Shown here one piece after another: positions 1 through 7,326 of a stretch of 19,185 bases of DNA. This DNA comes from Thermoflexus hugenholtzii JAD2 (lineage in GTDB: Bacteria; Chloroflexota; Dehalococcoidia; SHYB01), in assembly GCA_945861815.1 (NCBI GenBank), contig CAMAVV010000008.1, positions 1-19,185 of the forward strand, in the 5' to 3' direction. The translations under genes and the position numbers were made by a program. Numbering within the stretch: position 1 is the first letter of the stretch; every line of letters starts with the position of its first letter. Below the pieces are notes generated by a model. It had not been told where the DNA came from, did not search any database, and saw only the letters and a program-made list of their open reading frames with translations.

Positions 1-1556
<1,556 letters not shown>

Positions 1557-1567
1557 GCAATAAAGAC

Positions 1568-2029
1568 TCAATGCTCGATAAGCGCGTTCTTGGTGCGCCA
1601 CTTAAGTGTGGCATAAACCTCGAACACAGCCCGCACACCGATGTCTGATTCCGGAATGAATCGTACATCGTAGTTTCCCAAGAACTGTTCTCGTGCTGAC
1701 TGCATCGTGCCTCGAGAGTTGCGCTCTCTTTTCAGGATATATGTAAACGCAGCCTTATTACGCTCTTTAGACCTGTGATCACTACCGATCCTTCGAGCCA
1801 AGTCTTTCGTGCGACCTATGTATTCGAACTTGTTGGAGCCCTTTTTGGAAAAACCGTACAACCCAGGAATTGCGCCGTCATTTTTTGGCGACTTGAGAGT
1901 TCCCCTTATCACGCCCTCGGTGAGATTGAGAATTGGATGCCTCTTTGCGTTCCTAAGCTTGTTTGCCAACTTAGGGAGACGTTGGCTGATTTGATCGTAT
2001 GAGTACGCCGTATTTCTCATCGCAGGCAT
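1568..2029 (-). CDS. GIY-YIG domain nuclease, stand-alone
   Basis: This 153-aa protein carries one recognisable GIY-YIG nuclease module in its second half: GLY (56-58), YIG (70-72), the following KDLARR segment supplying the catalytic Arg, a nearby His (85), and a Glu at about 137 in FEVYATLKWRT that fits the metal-binding position. The N-terminal 50 residues are basic and unrecognised. The start ATG lies one base after the mop stop codon and is preceded by GAAAGAG; a second ATG nine bases downstream is also possible. The gene ends 11 nt before uvrB. A hand count over 1621-1980 gives about 49% GC, clearly below its neighbours, and its codon choice is less GC-biased, so recent acquisition is plausible. 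UvrC contains the same nuclease fold, but nothing beyond gene position links this protein to excision repair. It could equally be a homing-type nuclease. The physiological role is unknown. Confidence 0.8.
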   Translation of the reverse strand: MPAMRNTAYSYDQISQRLPKLANKLRNAKRHPILNLTEGVIRGTLKSPKNDGAIPGLYGFSKKGSNKFEYIGRTKDLARRIGSDHRSKERNKAAFTYILKRERNSRGTMQSAREQFLGNYDVRFIPESDIGVRAVFEVYATLKWRTKNALIEH

Positions 2030-2030
2030 C

Positions 2031-2237
2031 TTACTCTTTCACTATCATCACGCTCGTCGCCTTGATGAGCGCAGTCGCGCGGTCGCCGACTTTCAGCTTC
2101 AGCTCGCGGGCAGCCTCGGCGCTGATGAGGGCGACGACGTGGTTCTCGCCGACCTTCATGCCGATCTGCGCCATCAGCCCTTCGATTTTAACTTCGGTGA
2201 CCGTTCCGGGAAGCCGGTTTCTGCCGCTGGTTTTCAT
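2031..2237 (-). CDS. mop: Molybdenum-pterin/molybdate-binding protein, single TOBE (Mop) domain
   Basis: This 68-aa protein is essentially one TOBE/Mop domain (about residues 6-66), with the typical GRNRLPGTVTEVKIEGLMAQ opening and the VVALISAEAARELKLKVGDRATALIKATSVMI body. Molbindins of this size oligomerise and bind molybdate or tungstate at subunit interfaces, in the cytoplasm. They buffer oxyanion or act as sensor modules, as in the C-terminal half of ModE. The ATG at 2237 is needed to keep the first beta strand and has a GAGG SD sequence six bases upstream. It lies inside the 3' end of the upstream HTH gene, giving a 50-nt overlap in a different frame. The divergent modABC operon starts about 420 bp away, which supports a molybdate role. 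Confidence 0.9.
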   Translation of the reverse strand: MKTSGRNRLPGTVTEVKIEGLMAQIGMKVGENHVVALISAEAARELKLKVGDRATALIKATSVMIVKE

Positions 2238-2586
2238 TGGATGCCTCTTGTGTGACGTTGGTTGCAGGGAGATGAGATTCTATAATCGTGAAGGCGACGA
2301 GCAGCACCTGGCGGGTGTGGCGGTCGCGCAGGGTGATGCCTGAAAGCTCTTCGATGCGCTGGATGCGATAGAGGACGCTGTTGCGGTGGAGGAAGAGGGC
2401 GTCGGCGGTCTCCGCGATGCTGCCGCCGTGCTCAACATAGGCGCGCAGGGTCGCCTCCAGCTCGGAGTCCGTCTTCGCGTCGTAGCCCCGTATCGCCGAC
2501 AGCACGCTGTCAAGCTGTCCTTTGACCGCCTCAAGGCCGCCAAGCTGCCGCAATGCGCCTTTCAGGTTGTGGATGCCCTGTGCCAT
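2188..2586 (-). CDS. Short PucR-type helix-turn-helix transcriptional regulator
   Basis: This 132-aa protein consists mostly of the C-terminal DNA-binding domain of the PucR/CdaR family (HTH_30), about residues 42-104. The recognition segment is GGSIAETADALFLHRNSVLYRIQRIEELSG, shown here in two parts: GGSIAETADALFLHRN and SVLYRIQRIEELSG. Typical PucR proteins are 300-550 aa with an N-terminal sensor region; that region is absent. The last 30 residues are polar, low-complexity and unconserved, and are encoded by DNA that also encodes the start of mop. Only about 73 bp separates it from the modA start, and it is transcribed away from modABC. The obvious inference is control of modABC and itself, with Mop as the ligand-sensing partner. 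Family assignment is good; the target is inferred. Confidence 0.85.
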   Translation of the reverse strand: MAQGIHNLKGALRQLGGLEAVKGQLDSVLSAIRGYDAKTDSELEATLRAYVEHGGSIAETADALFLHRNSVLYRIQRIEELSGITLRDRHTRQVLLVAFTIIESHLPATNVTQEASNENQRQKPASRNGHRS

Positions 2587-2659
2587 GCACCCATCCTACC
2601 ACCATTCTTTGTGCACTCTGTACGATGCTTTGGCGCAGCCTCTGGCGTACTGTTTTTCC

Positions 2660-3454
2660 ATGCGCGATTCTCTTCAAAAACGAACCCTTTGCCTCCTTCT
2701 GGCAGGTTGCTTGCTATTTACCGCCGTTGTAACGGCCTGCGGGGCGTCCGGCAGCGCGCCAACCATCACTGTCTCCGCCGCCTCCGACCTCACCTTTGCC
2801 TTCCAGGAGCTAGGCAAACGGTTCGAGGAGGAGACGGGGACAAAGGTTGTCTTTAACTTTGGTTCGACGGGCCAGCTCGCCCAGCAGGTCGAGAATGGCG
2901 CGCCGGTGGACCTCTTCGCCGCCGCCGACCAGAGTTACGTTGACGACCTGATTCGCAAGGGCAAGCTCATCGCTGAAACAAAGGCGCTCTACGCCAGAGG
3001 CTTCTTGACGTTGTGGAGGCGACAGGAGAGCGACTTGCGACTCGAGAGGCTCGAGGATCTGACGCAGCCTGGCGTGAAACGCATCGCCATTGCGAACCCG
3101 GACCATGCGCCCTATGGCATCGCGGCGCGCGAAGCGATGCAGGCAACTGGCGTATGGGACGCCGTTAGGCCAAAGCTCGTTTACGGCGAGAACATCAGGC
3201 AGGCGTTGCAGTTTGCCGAGACTGGCAATGTTGACGTGGCGATCGTTGCCCTATCGCTGAGCATCCAGTCGAAGGGCGCGTGGGTTCGCGTGCCGGAGAG
3301 CTTACATAGGCCCCTAGACCAGGCGCTGGCTGTGATCAAAGGGTCCAAGCGTGAGCGGGAGGCGCGTGCCTTCGCCAGCTTTGTGACGAGCGCGGAAAGA
3401 AGGGAAATCATGCGCAGATATGGCTTTGTTCCACCTGGAGAGTCGCCGCAATGA
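2660..3454 (+). CDS. modA: Molybdate ABC transporter, substrate-binding lipoprotein
   Basis: ModA captures molybdate or tungstate outside the membrane and delivers it to ModB. The 264-aa product has a basic n-region and hydrophobic core ending in the lipobox VTAC (Cys27). A second Cys17 in LAGC is also lipobox-like but leaves a very short hydrophobic stretch. The mature part opens TITVSAASDLTFAFQELGKRF, followed by FNFGSTGQLAQQ and VDLFAAADQSYVDDL, all typical of the ModA/SBP_bac_11 family. The reading frame is open upstream to 2522, but only the ATG at 2660 gives a sensible signal peptide. No SD sequence is visible. A TACTGT box ends six bases before the ATG, so a leaderless transcript is possible. 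The stop overlaps the modB start as ATGA. Confidence 0.94.
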   Translation: MRDSLQKRTLCLLLAGCLLFTAVVTACGASGSAPTITVSAASDLTFAFQELGKRFEEETGTKVVFNFGSTGQLAQQVENGAPVDLFAAADQSYVDDLIRKGKLIAETKALYARGFLTLWRRQESDLRLERLEDLTQPGVKRIAIANPDHAPYGIAAREAMQATGVWDAVRPKLVYGENIRQALQFAETGNVDVAIVALSLSIQSKGAWVRVPESLHRPLDQALAVIKGSKREREARAFASFVTSAERREIMRRYGFVPPGESPQ

Positions 3455-4122
3455 TTTGGGATGCCTTTCTCCTTTCTCTCCGCGTCACTGCCGTCGCGAC
3501 CGTCATCATCCTCGTCGCTGGACTTGGTCTTGGCTGGCTCTTCGCCCGGGCGCGCTTTCGCGGCAAACTCCTGCTGGAGGTCTTCGTCGCACTGCCTCTT
3601 GTCCTCCCGCCAAGCGTCGTCGGCTACTATTTGTTGCGCGCCCTGGGCAGCGGCAGTCCCGTGGTTGAGTGGCTGCATATCGAACTGCTCTTTACCTGGC
3701 AAGCGGCGGCGATCGCCTCTGCCATCGTCGGCCTGCCGCTTATGGTGCAGTCGGCGCGCGCTGCCATCGCGAACGTTGACCCGGCATTGGAGAACGCCGC
3801 GCGCACCCTCGGCTCCACCGAGCTTGGCCTCTTCTGGCGTGTAACTCTTCCCCTGGCGAAGCGCGGCATCCTCGCCGGCTTGGTGCTCGGCGCGGCCCGG
3901 GCCCTGGGAGAGTTTGGCGCGACGCTCATGGTGGCGGGCAGCATTCCCGGCAAGACGCAGACGATGCCCCTTGCCATCTACGACGCTGTGCAGAATCGCC
4001 AGAACGACGTGGCGAACCAGATGGTGTTGCTCATGACGGCGCTGGCCTTTTTTGGCCTATGGTTCGTGCGCGGCCTTGAGTCGTCGCGGCGGCGTAGGCC
4101 CCAGGCGGAGAGTGCGGCATGA
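3451..4122 (+). CDS. modB: Molybdate ABC transporter, permease
   Basis: ModB is the membrane channel of the molybdate transporter and works as a homodimer. The 223-aa product has about five hydrophobic helices (roughly residues 5-31, 41-63, 85-100, 137-163 and 189-207). The EAA-type coupling loop, ENAARTLGSTELGLFWRVTLP, spans about residues 114-134 and contacts ModC. The following ARALGEFGATLMVAG segment is characteristic of molybdate and sulfate permeases. CTGGAGAG lies about ten bases before the start. The start overlaps the modA stop by four bases (ATGA) and the stop overlaps modC the same way, so translation of the three genes is probably coupled. Confidence 0.95.
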   Translation: MIWDAFLLSLRVTAVATVIILVAGLGLGWLFARARFRGKLLLEVFVALPLVLPPSVVGYYLLRALGSGSPVVEWLHIELLFTWQAAAIASAIVGLPLMVQSARAAIANVDPALENAARTLGSTELGLFWRVTLPLAKRGILAGLVLGAARALGEFGATLMVAGSIPGKTQTMPLAIYDAVQNRQNDVANQMVLLMTALAFFGLWFVRGLESSRRRRPQAESAA

Positions 4123-5213
4123 CGACGGCACAGCGGACGGGATTGGTAATCGATATCGATGTGCGCCGCGACGGCTTTCGCGTGCAGGCGAAGTTCGAGG
4201 CGGGCCGCGAGGTGGTGGCGCTCTTCGGCCCATCGGGCGCGGGAAAGACGACGACGCTGAGCGCGATCGCAGGGCTTGTCTCGCCAGCCCAGGGCACGAT
4301 AGCGATCGGTGAGACGACGGTCTTTCGCAAAGGCGGTGCAGGAGCAGACGTGAACGTTCCCGCGCGCGACCGCAGGGTCGGCTATGTCTTCCAGAACTAT
4401 GCCCTCTTCCCGCATATCACTGCCCTGAAGAACGTCGCGTATGCCTATGGCCGCGCGCCCGATGCTCACGGCAAAGCCATGCGCTATCTGGAGATGATGG
4501 GCCTGGCCGATTTCACCGACCGCTACCCGGACGAACTCTCCGGCGGCCAGCAGCAGCGCGTCGCCATTGCCCGCGCCCTGGCGCGTGAGCCGCGCATCCT
4601 GCTCCTCGACGAACCCTTCACTGCCCTCGATGAGTCGTTGCGACGGAGCCTGCGCAAAGAGCTGCGCGCCATCTGCGACGGCATGAACATCCCCGTCGTC
4701 CTTGTGACCCACGACCTCTCGGAGGTCTTGGCCCTCGCCGATCGCGTCGTCGTCTTGGAGCAGGGGCGTGTCGTCACCGAAGGCTCGCCCCTCGATGTGC
4801 TGAAGCGCCCGGGGGCGGAGACCGTCTCGCGTCTTGTCGGCGTCGAGAACCTCTTCGAGGGCGTTGTGGTGGCCGCATCCCAGGCTGAAGGCGTCACGAC
4901 GTGTGACTTTGGTGGACTGCAGATGGAGATTCCCTACTCGCCGCTGCCTCACGGCGCTCGTGTGCGCGTTGGCCTGCGCGCCGGCGACATCATCCTTGCG
5001 AACCCGCGTCCTGTGGGTCTTTCGGCGCGCAACACATTGCCTGGCATCGTGCGCACCGTTGCGCGGAAGGGCTTTGAGATGGAGGCCGTGGTCGATTGCG
5101 GGCGCGAGGTGCGGGTTGACCTTACGCCGCGAGCCGTAGAGAGCCTGGGCATCATGCCGGGGAAGAATGTTTGGCTGGTCATCAAGACCAACTCCTGCTT
5201 CTTGATTGAATGA
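4119..5213 (+). CDS. modC: Molybdate ABC transporter, ATP-binding protein
   Basis: ModC powers molybdate import. The 364-aa product has Walker A GPSGAGKTT (37-45), Q-loop Gln92 in VFQNYALFPH, the ABC signature LSGGQQQR (140-147), Walker B ILLLDEP (160-166), the D-loop and the switch His198 in VTHD. A C-terminal extension carries a TOBE domain (about 305-364), the typical ModC layout, which can bind oxyanion and inhibit transport when molybdate is plentiful. The ATG at 4119 overlaps the modB stop and is preceded by GGCGGAGAG. It is the last gene of the operon; a hairpin begins 18 nt after its stop codon but has no T-tract. The TOBE domain and the molybdate-type ModA and ModB argue against a sulfate or polyamine transporter. 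Confidence 0.95.
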   Translation: MTTAQRTGLVIDIDVRRDGFRVQAKFEAGREVVALFGPSGAGKTTTLSAIAGLVSPAQGTIAIGETTVFRKGGAGADVNVPARDRRVGYVFQNYALFPHITALKNVAYAYGRAPDAHGKAMRYLEMMGLADFTDRYPDELSGGQQQRVAIARALAREPRILLLDEPFTALDESLRRSLRKELRAICDGMNIPVVLVTHDLSEVLALADRVVVLEQGRVVTEGSPLDVLKRPGAETVSRLVGVENLFEGVVVAASQAEGVTTCDFGGLQMEIPYSPLPHGARVRVGLRAGDIILANPRPVGLSARNTLPGIVRTVARKGFEMEAVVDCGREVRVDLTPRAVESLGIMPGKNVWLVIKTNSCFLIE

Positions 5214-5219
5214 TTTGCC

Positions 5220-5262
5220 TGTCACCCTGAGCGCTCCTGGTCTGCCAGGAAGCGAACGGGTC
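5220..5262. repeat. Intergenic repeat unit, copy 1, with internal hairpin
   Basis: The unit begins TGTCACCCTGAG and ends CGAACGGGTC. Between them CGCT-CCTGG and CCAGG-A-AGCG form a nine-pair stem with one bulged base and a TCTG loop. The unit begins 7 nt after the modC stop, so the hairpin might also protect or end the modABC transcript, although no run of T follows. Confidence 0.6.
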
Positions 5263-5328
5263 GACAAACCTTCTTCCCCAAGTTGTCCCCACAACCCCCT
5301 CCCCAATGGCCGCTTCAATGCGGCCCTA

Positions 5329-5373
5329 CCCTCTCCCAGCATCGATCGCAGATTGCATGCGGCCGGGAGAGGG
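5329..5373. repeat. Inverted repeat CCCTCTCCC / GGGAGAGGG
   Basis: A perfect nine-base inverted repeat occupies 5329-5337 and 5365-5373 with a 27-nt interior. Related CT-rich and GA-rich arms recur at 10690-10740 and in the small hairpin at 12187-12201, which suggests a family of intergenic elements. Confidence 0.55.
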
Positions 5374-5396
5374 CCACAGGTCGAGGGCTGCCGAGA

Positions 5397-5416
5397 TCCC
5401 GTGTGCCGCACCGGGA
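5397..5416. repeat. Bulged hairpin, related to the one upstream of pdhA
   Basis: TCCCG, then a bulged T, then GTG, loop CCG, CAC, CGGGA: eight pairs with one bulged base. The same design, with one pair fewer and loop TTG, occurs at 17316-17333. Confidence 0.55.
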
Positions 5417-5440
5417 GAGAGGTCTCATAATCCCTCTCCT

Positions 5441-5472
5441 TGTCACCCTGAGGAGTCCGCGACGAACGGGTC
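5441..5472. repeat. Intergenic repeat unit, copy 2
   Basis: This is a shorter copy of the unit at 5220-5262, with the same TGTCACCCTGAG beginning and CGAACGGGTC end but a different, shorter middle. A third partial match (TGTCACCCTG) is present near 10665-10674. Confidence 0.6.
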
Positions 5473-5504
5473 TACGAGTCGTTCGTTCTGACTGGCATTC
5501 CCCG

Positions 5505-5510
5505 TATAAT
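5505..5510 (+). promoter_or_regulatory. -10 box TATAAT of the methyltransferase gene
   Basis: A perfect TATAAT ends seven bases before the ATG at 5518. Transcription would normally begin 6-8 bases after the box, at or next to the A of the start codon, so the mRNA would be leaderless. No clear -35 box was found and no SD sequence precedes the ATG. Confidence 0.65.
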
Positions 5511-5517
5511 CCTCTTC

Positions 5518-6609
5518 ATGCGCACCCACGAACCTGAACTCGTCTGGCAAGGCAAGCGTTCGCCTTCGAAATCGCGCGCCGCGACCCTTCGGCTGGCCGA
5601 AGGCTATGGCGATGCGAATAGTGGCTGGGCGAACAGGTTGATTCTCGGAGACAACCTAGGCGTCATGCACACCCTCGCCCGCGACTTCGCGAACGCCGTT
5701 GACCTCATCTACCTCGATCCTCCCTTTGCCACAGGCGAGGGCTTCCACCTCAACGGCAAACGTCATACCTCTGCCGCAGGCGGACCAAAGGCCTTTGGCG
5801 ACACCTGGGGACGCGGCCTCGCCGGCTACCTGCAGATGCTCTACGAGCGGCTGTTGGTCGCGCACCGCTTGCTTGCCTCTTCGGGCAGCCTCTGGCTCCA
5901 CATCGACTGGCGCGCCGGGCACCATGCCCGCCTCCTTCTCGATGAGATCTTTGGCCGCGAAAACTTTCGCAACATGGTGGTCTGGCACTATGGCGGGCGC
6001 GGCGCGAAGGCGATCTCCTCCCAGTTCCCGCGCAACTATGACCTCCTGCTCTATTACGCGAAGTCGTCCGCCGCGCCATTTCGCAAGGCGCAAAGTCTCG
6101 AGCGCATTCCTCTGGCTGATGCGCCGAGCCTAGGCTTTCGCCAAGATGCCCAGGGGCGCTGGTTCAAGACTGCGCCGCGCGGCGACTACACCGACCTCAG
6201 CGTCGCCTCGCTGGAGCGCGAGGGGCGCGTGCATCACACAAAGACGGGAAGCGTTCGGATCAAGTATTTCGTGGAGGCGCGGGACGGCTATCTTCTCGTT
6301 CCGCGTTTAGTAGGCGATGTGTGGGATGACATGCCGGACATGATGCACGCGCCCGCCGCCGAGCGAACCGGCTACCCGACGCAAAAACCCCTGGCCCTGC
6401 TGGCGCGCATCGTCGAATCGTGCACCAAGCCTGGCGACCTCGTCGCCGATTTCTTCTGCGGCTCAGGCACAACCCTCATGGCGGCGGAGCAAAGCGGCAG
6501 GCGGTGGATGGGGTGCGACCAGAGCGAGGTTGCGATAGAGACAGCAGTCAAGAGGCTTTCGTCTTTGCCTAAGCATGCGCCCTTCGTGCTCCATCGCGCC
6601 GGGGCGTGA
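5518..6609 (+). CDS. Site-specific DNA methyltransferase, beta class, probably adenine-N6
   Basis: This 363-aa enzyme transfers a methyl group from S-adenosylmethionine to a base in DNA. The catalytic motif IV, VDLIYLDPPF (DPPF at 67-70), comes first. The cofactor-binding motif I, LVADFFCGSGTT, with DFFCGSGTT at about 311-319, is C-terminal. This order defines the beta class (YhdJ, type III Mod). The YPTQKP segment (from about 286) precedes motif I as in relatives. DPPF favours N6-adenine methylation, but N4-cytosine cannot be excluded. No restriction endonuclease gene is adjacent: the next gene is a 99-aa unknown, then an opposite-strand operon. It therefore looks like an orphan methyltransferase. 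The start is fixed by the frame and by a TATAAT box seven bases upstream, implying leaderless translation. Confidence 0.9.
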   Translation: MRTHEPELVWQGKRSPSKSRAATLRLAEGYGDANSGWANRLILGDNLGVMHTLARDFANAVDLIYLDPPFATGEGFHLNGKRHTSAAGGPKAFGDTWGRGLAGYLQMLYERLLVAHRLLASSGSLWLHIDWRAGHHARLLLDEIFGRENFRNMVVWHYGGRGAKAISSQFPRNYDLLLYYAKSSAAPFRKAQSLERIPLADAPSLGFRQDAQGRWFKTAPRGDYTDLSVASLEREGRVHHTKTGSVRIKYFVEARDGYLLVPRLVGDVWDDMPDMMHAPAAERTGYPTQKPLALLARIVESCTKPGDLVADFFCGSGTTLMAAEQSGRRWMGCDQSEVAIETAVKRLSSLPKHAPFVLHRAGA

Positions 6610-6633
6610 TAGACTACACTCCGAGGCACAGTT

Positions 6634-6933
6634 GTGAAGAAACCGAGCTTCGATTTTCCCGTCGATGACCCTGAGCATTTCGAAGAGGGCCTTGTGCACC
6701 TCGCCGATATGCTTGAGCTCGCCGACCCGCGCCGCAAGCAGGCGAGCGAAGGCCGCGCGACCCTAAAAAAGTCCGGAGTCGAGATGCCGGAGAGCCAGTC
6801 CTACGCCGATTGGAAAAAGATGTGCCTCGAGATCGTGAAGGAGCTGCGGGTATCGGGGTCGAAGATCACGAAGCCCGACTCCCTCGCGACCCTGGACGCG
6901 GCTATCGACCGCATCCAGGATATGACTGCCTAG
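6634..6933 (+). CDS. Hypothetical protein, 99 aa
   Basis: I do not recognise this protein. It is 99 aa, soluble, charged and predicted mostly helical, with no signal peptide, membrane segment or metal-binding motif. The N-terminal third is acidic (VDDPEHFEEGLVHLADMLEL); the middle and C-terminal parts are mixed-charge helices. It uses a GTG start, with GAGG seven bases upstream and a possible TACACT -10 box around 6615-6620. It follows the methyltransferase gene by 24 nt, so co-transcription is possible. Its stop codon overlaps, tail to tail, the stop codon of the leftward membrane protein gene (shared CTAG). Codon use resembles its neighbours, which supports a real gene. Confidence 0.65.
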   Translation: MKKPSFDFPVDDPEHFEEGLVHLADMLELADPRRKQASEGRATLKKSGVEMPESQSYADWKKMCLEIVKELRVSGSKITKPDSLATLDAAIDRIQDMTA

Positions 6934-7307
6934 CGCTTCCCGCCCTTGCGGAACTTCCCCCAGCCCTTCCCTATACCCTTGTCCCCTGAGTCCAGCGGCC
7001 GCCCGCGCCACGTCTTCTCGTAGCCTGTCTCCTGCTCAAAGCTGCCTTTGCTCTTCATGATGGAGGCAAGGTAGGCGACGAGCATCAACAGGACGCCGGC
7101 GATGATGACCCAGATGGACTGCATGATGAGGCCGACGATGAGCACGATGGCTCCGGCCAGGCCTAGGGTCGTCGGCTTGAAGAGCCTGCTGGTAAGGGGA
7201 TTGAATCGCGAGAAGAAGGCGCTGACCCGCTGGCGAAGGGTCACCCGAGGGCGCAACTTCGCCTTGCCGACGATCTTTTCAATCTCACGCTCGAACTTCT
7301 GAGACAT
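6930..7307 (-). CDS. Small membrane protein with two transmembrane helices
   Basis: This 125-aa protein has a basic N-terminal part (about 1-45), two hydrophobic helices close together (about 47-63 and 65-83), and a Gly/Lys/Arg-rich tail ending KGIGKGWGKFRKGGKR. Both ends are strongly positive, so a hairpin with both termini in the cytoplasm is expected. I do not recognise a family. The frame is open farther upstream to 7442, but that extension overlaps the CoA-transferase gene; the ATG at 7307, preceded by AGAGAG and 19 nt after the CoA-transferase stop, is the sensible start. It is probably the last gene of the CoA-transferase operon. A link to that enzyme is only positional. Confidence 0.7.
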   Translation of the reverse strand: MSQKFEREIEKIVGKAKLRPRVTLRQRVSAFFSRFNPLTSRLFKPTTLGLAGAIVLIVGLIMQSIWVIIAGVLLMLVAYLASIMKSKGSFEQETGYEKTWRGRPLDSGDKGIGKGWGKFRKGGKR

Positions 7308-7326
7308 CGCACTCTCTGCTACGAGC

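Larger units (their letters stand above)
5214..5517. other. Repeat-rich intergenic region between modC and the methyltransferase gene
   Basis: No convincing gene lies in these 304 bases; open frames here lack start signals and recognisable protein. The stretch is instead built from short repeats: two copies of a TGTCACCCTGAG...CGAACGGGTC unit (5220-5262 and 5441-5472), a CCCTCTCCC/GGGAGAGGG inverted repeat (5329-5373), and a bulged hairpin (5397-5416). It ends in the methyltransferase promoter. It looks like accumulated intergenic repeat elements. Confidence 0.75.

Noticed and set aside
2188..2237. Programmed frameshift that would fuse the HTH and Mop proteins
   Set aside because: The needed shift is +1 (or -2) and no slippery heptamer or other frameshift signal is visible, whereas mop has its own good SD sequence and ATG. 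Coupled separate translation is simpler.
5220..5262. Intrinsic terminator after modC
   Set aside because: The hairpin is strong, but the bases after it are GC-rich with no T-run, so it was recorded as a repeat with internal hairpin.
3978..5411. A 477-codon open frame on the minus strand over modC
   Set aside because: It is the complement of modC, which has all ABC motifs. The minus-strand product is Arg/His-rich without any recognisable domain.
5214..5517. CRISPR array or attachment site in the repeat-rich region
   Set aside because: The two repeat copies differ in length and middle sequence, there are no regular spacers, and no cas, integrase or tRNA gene is nearby.
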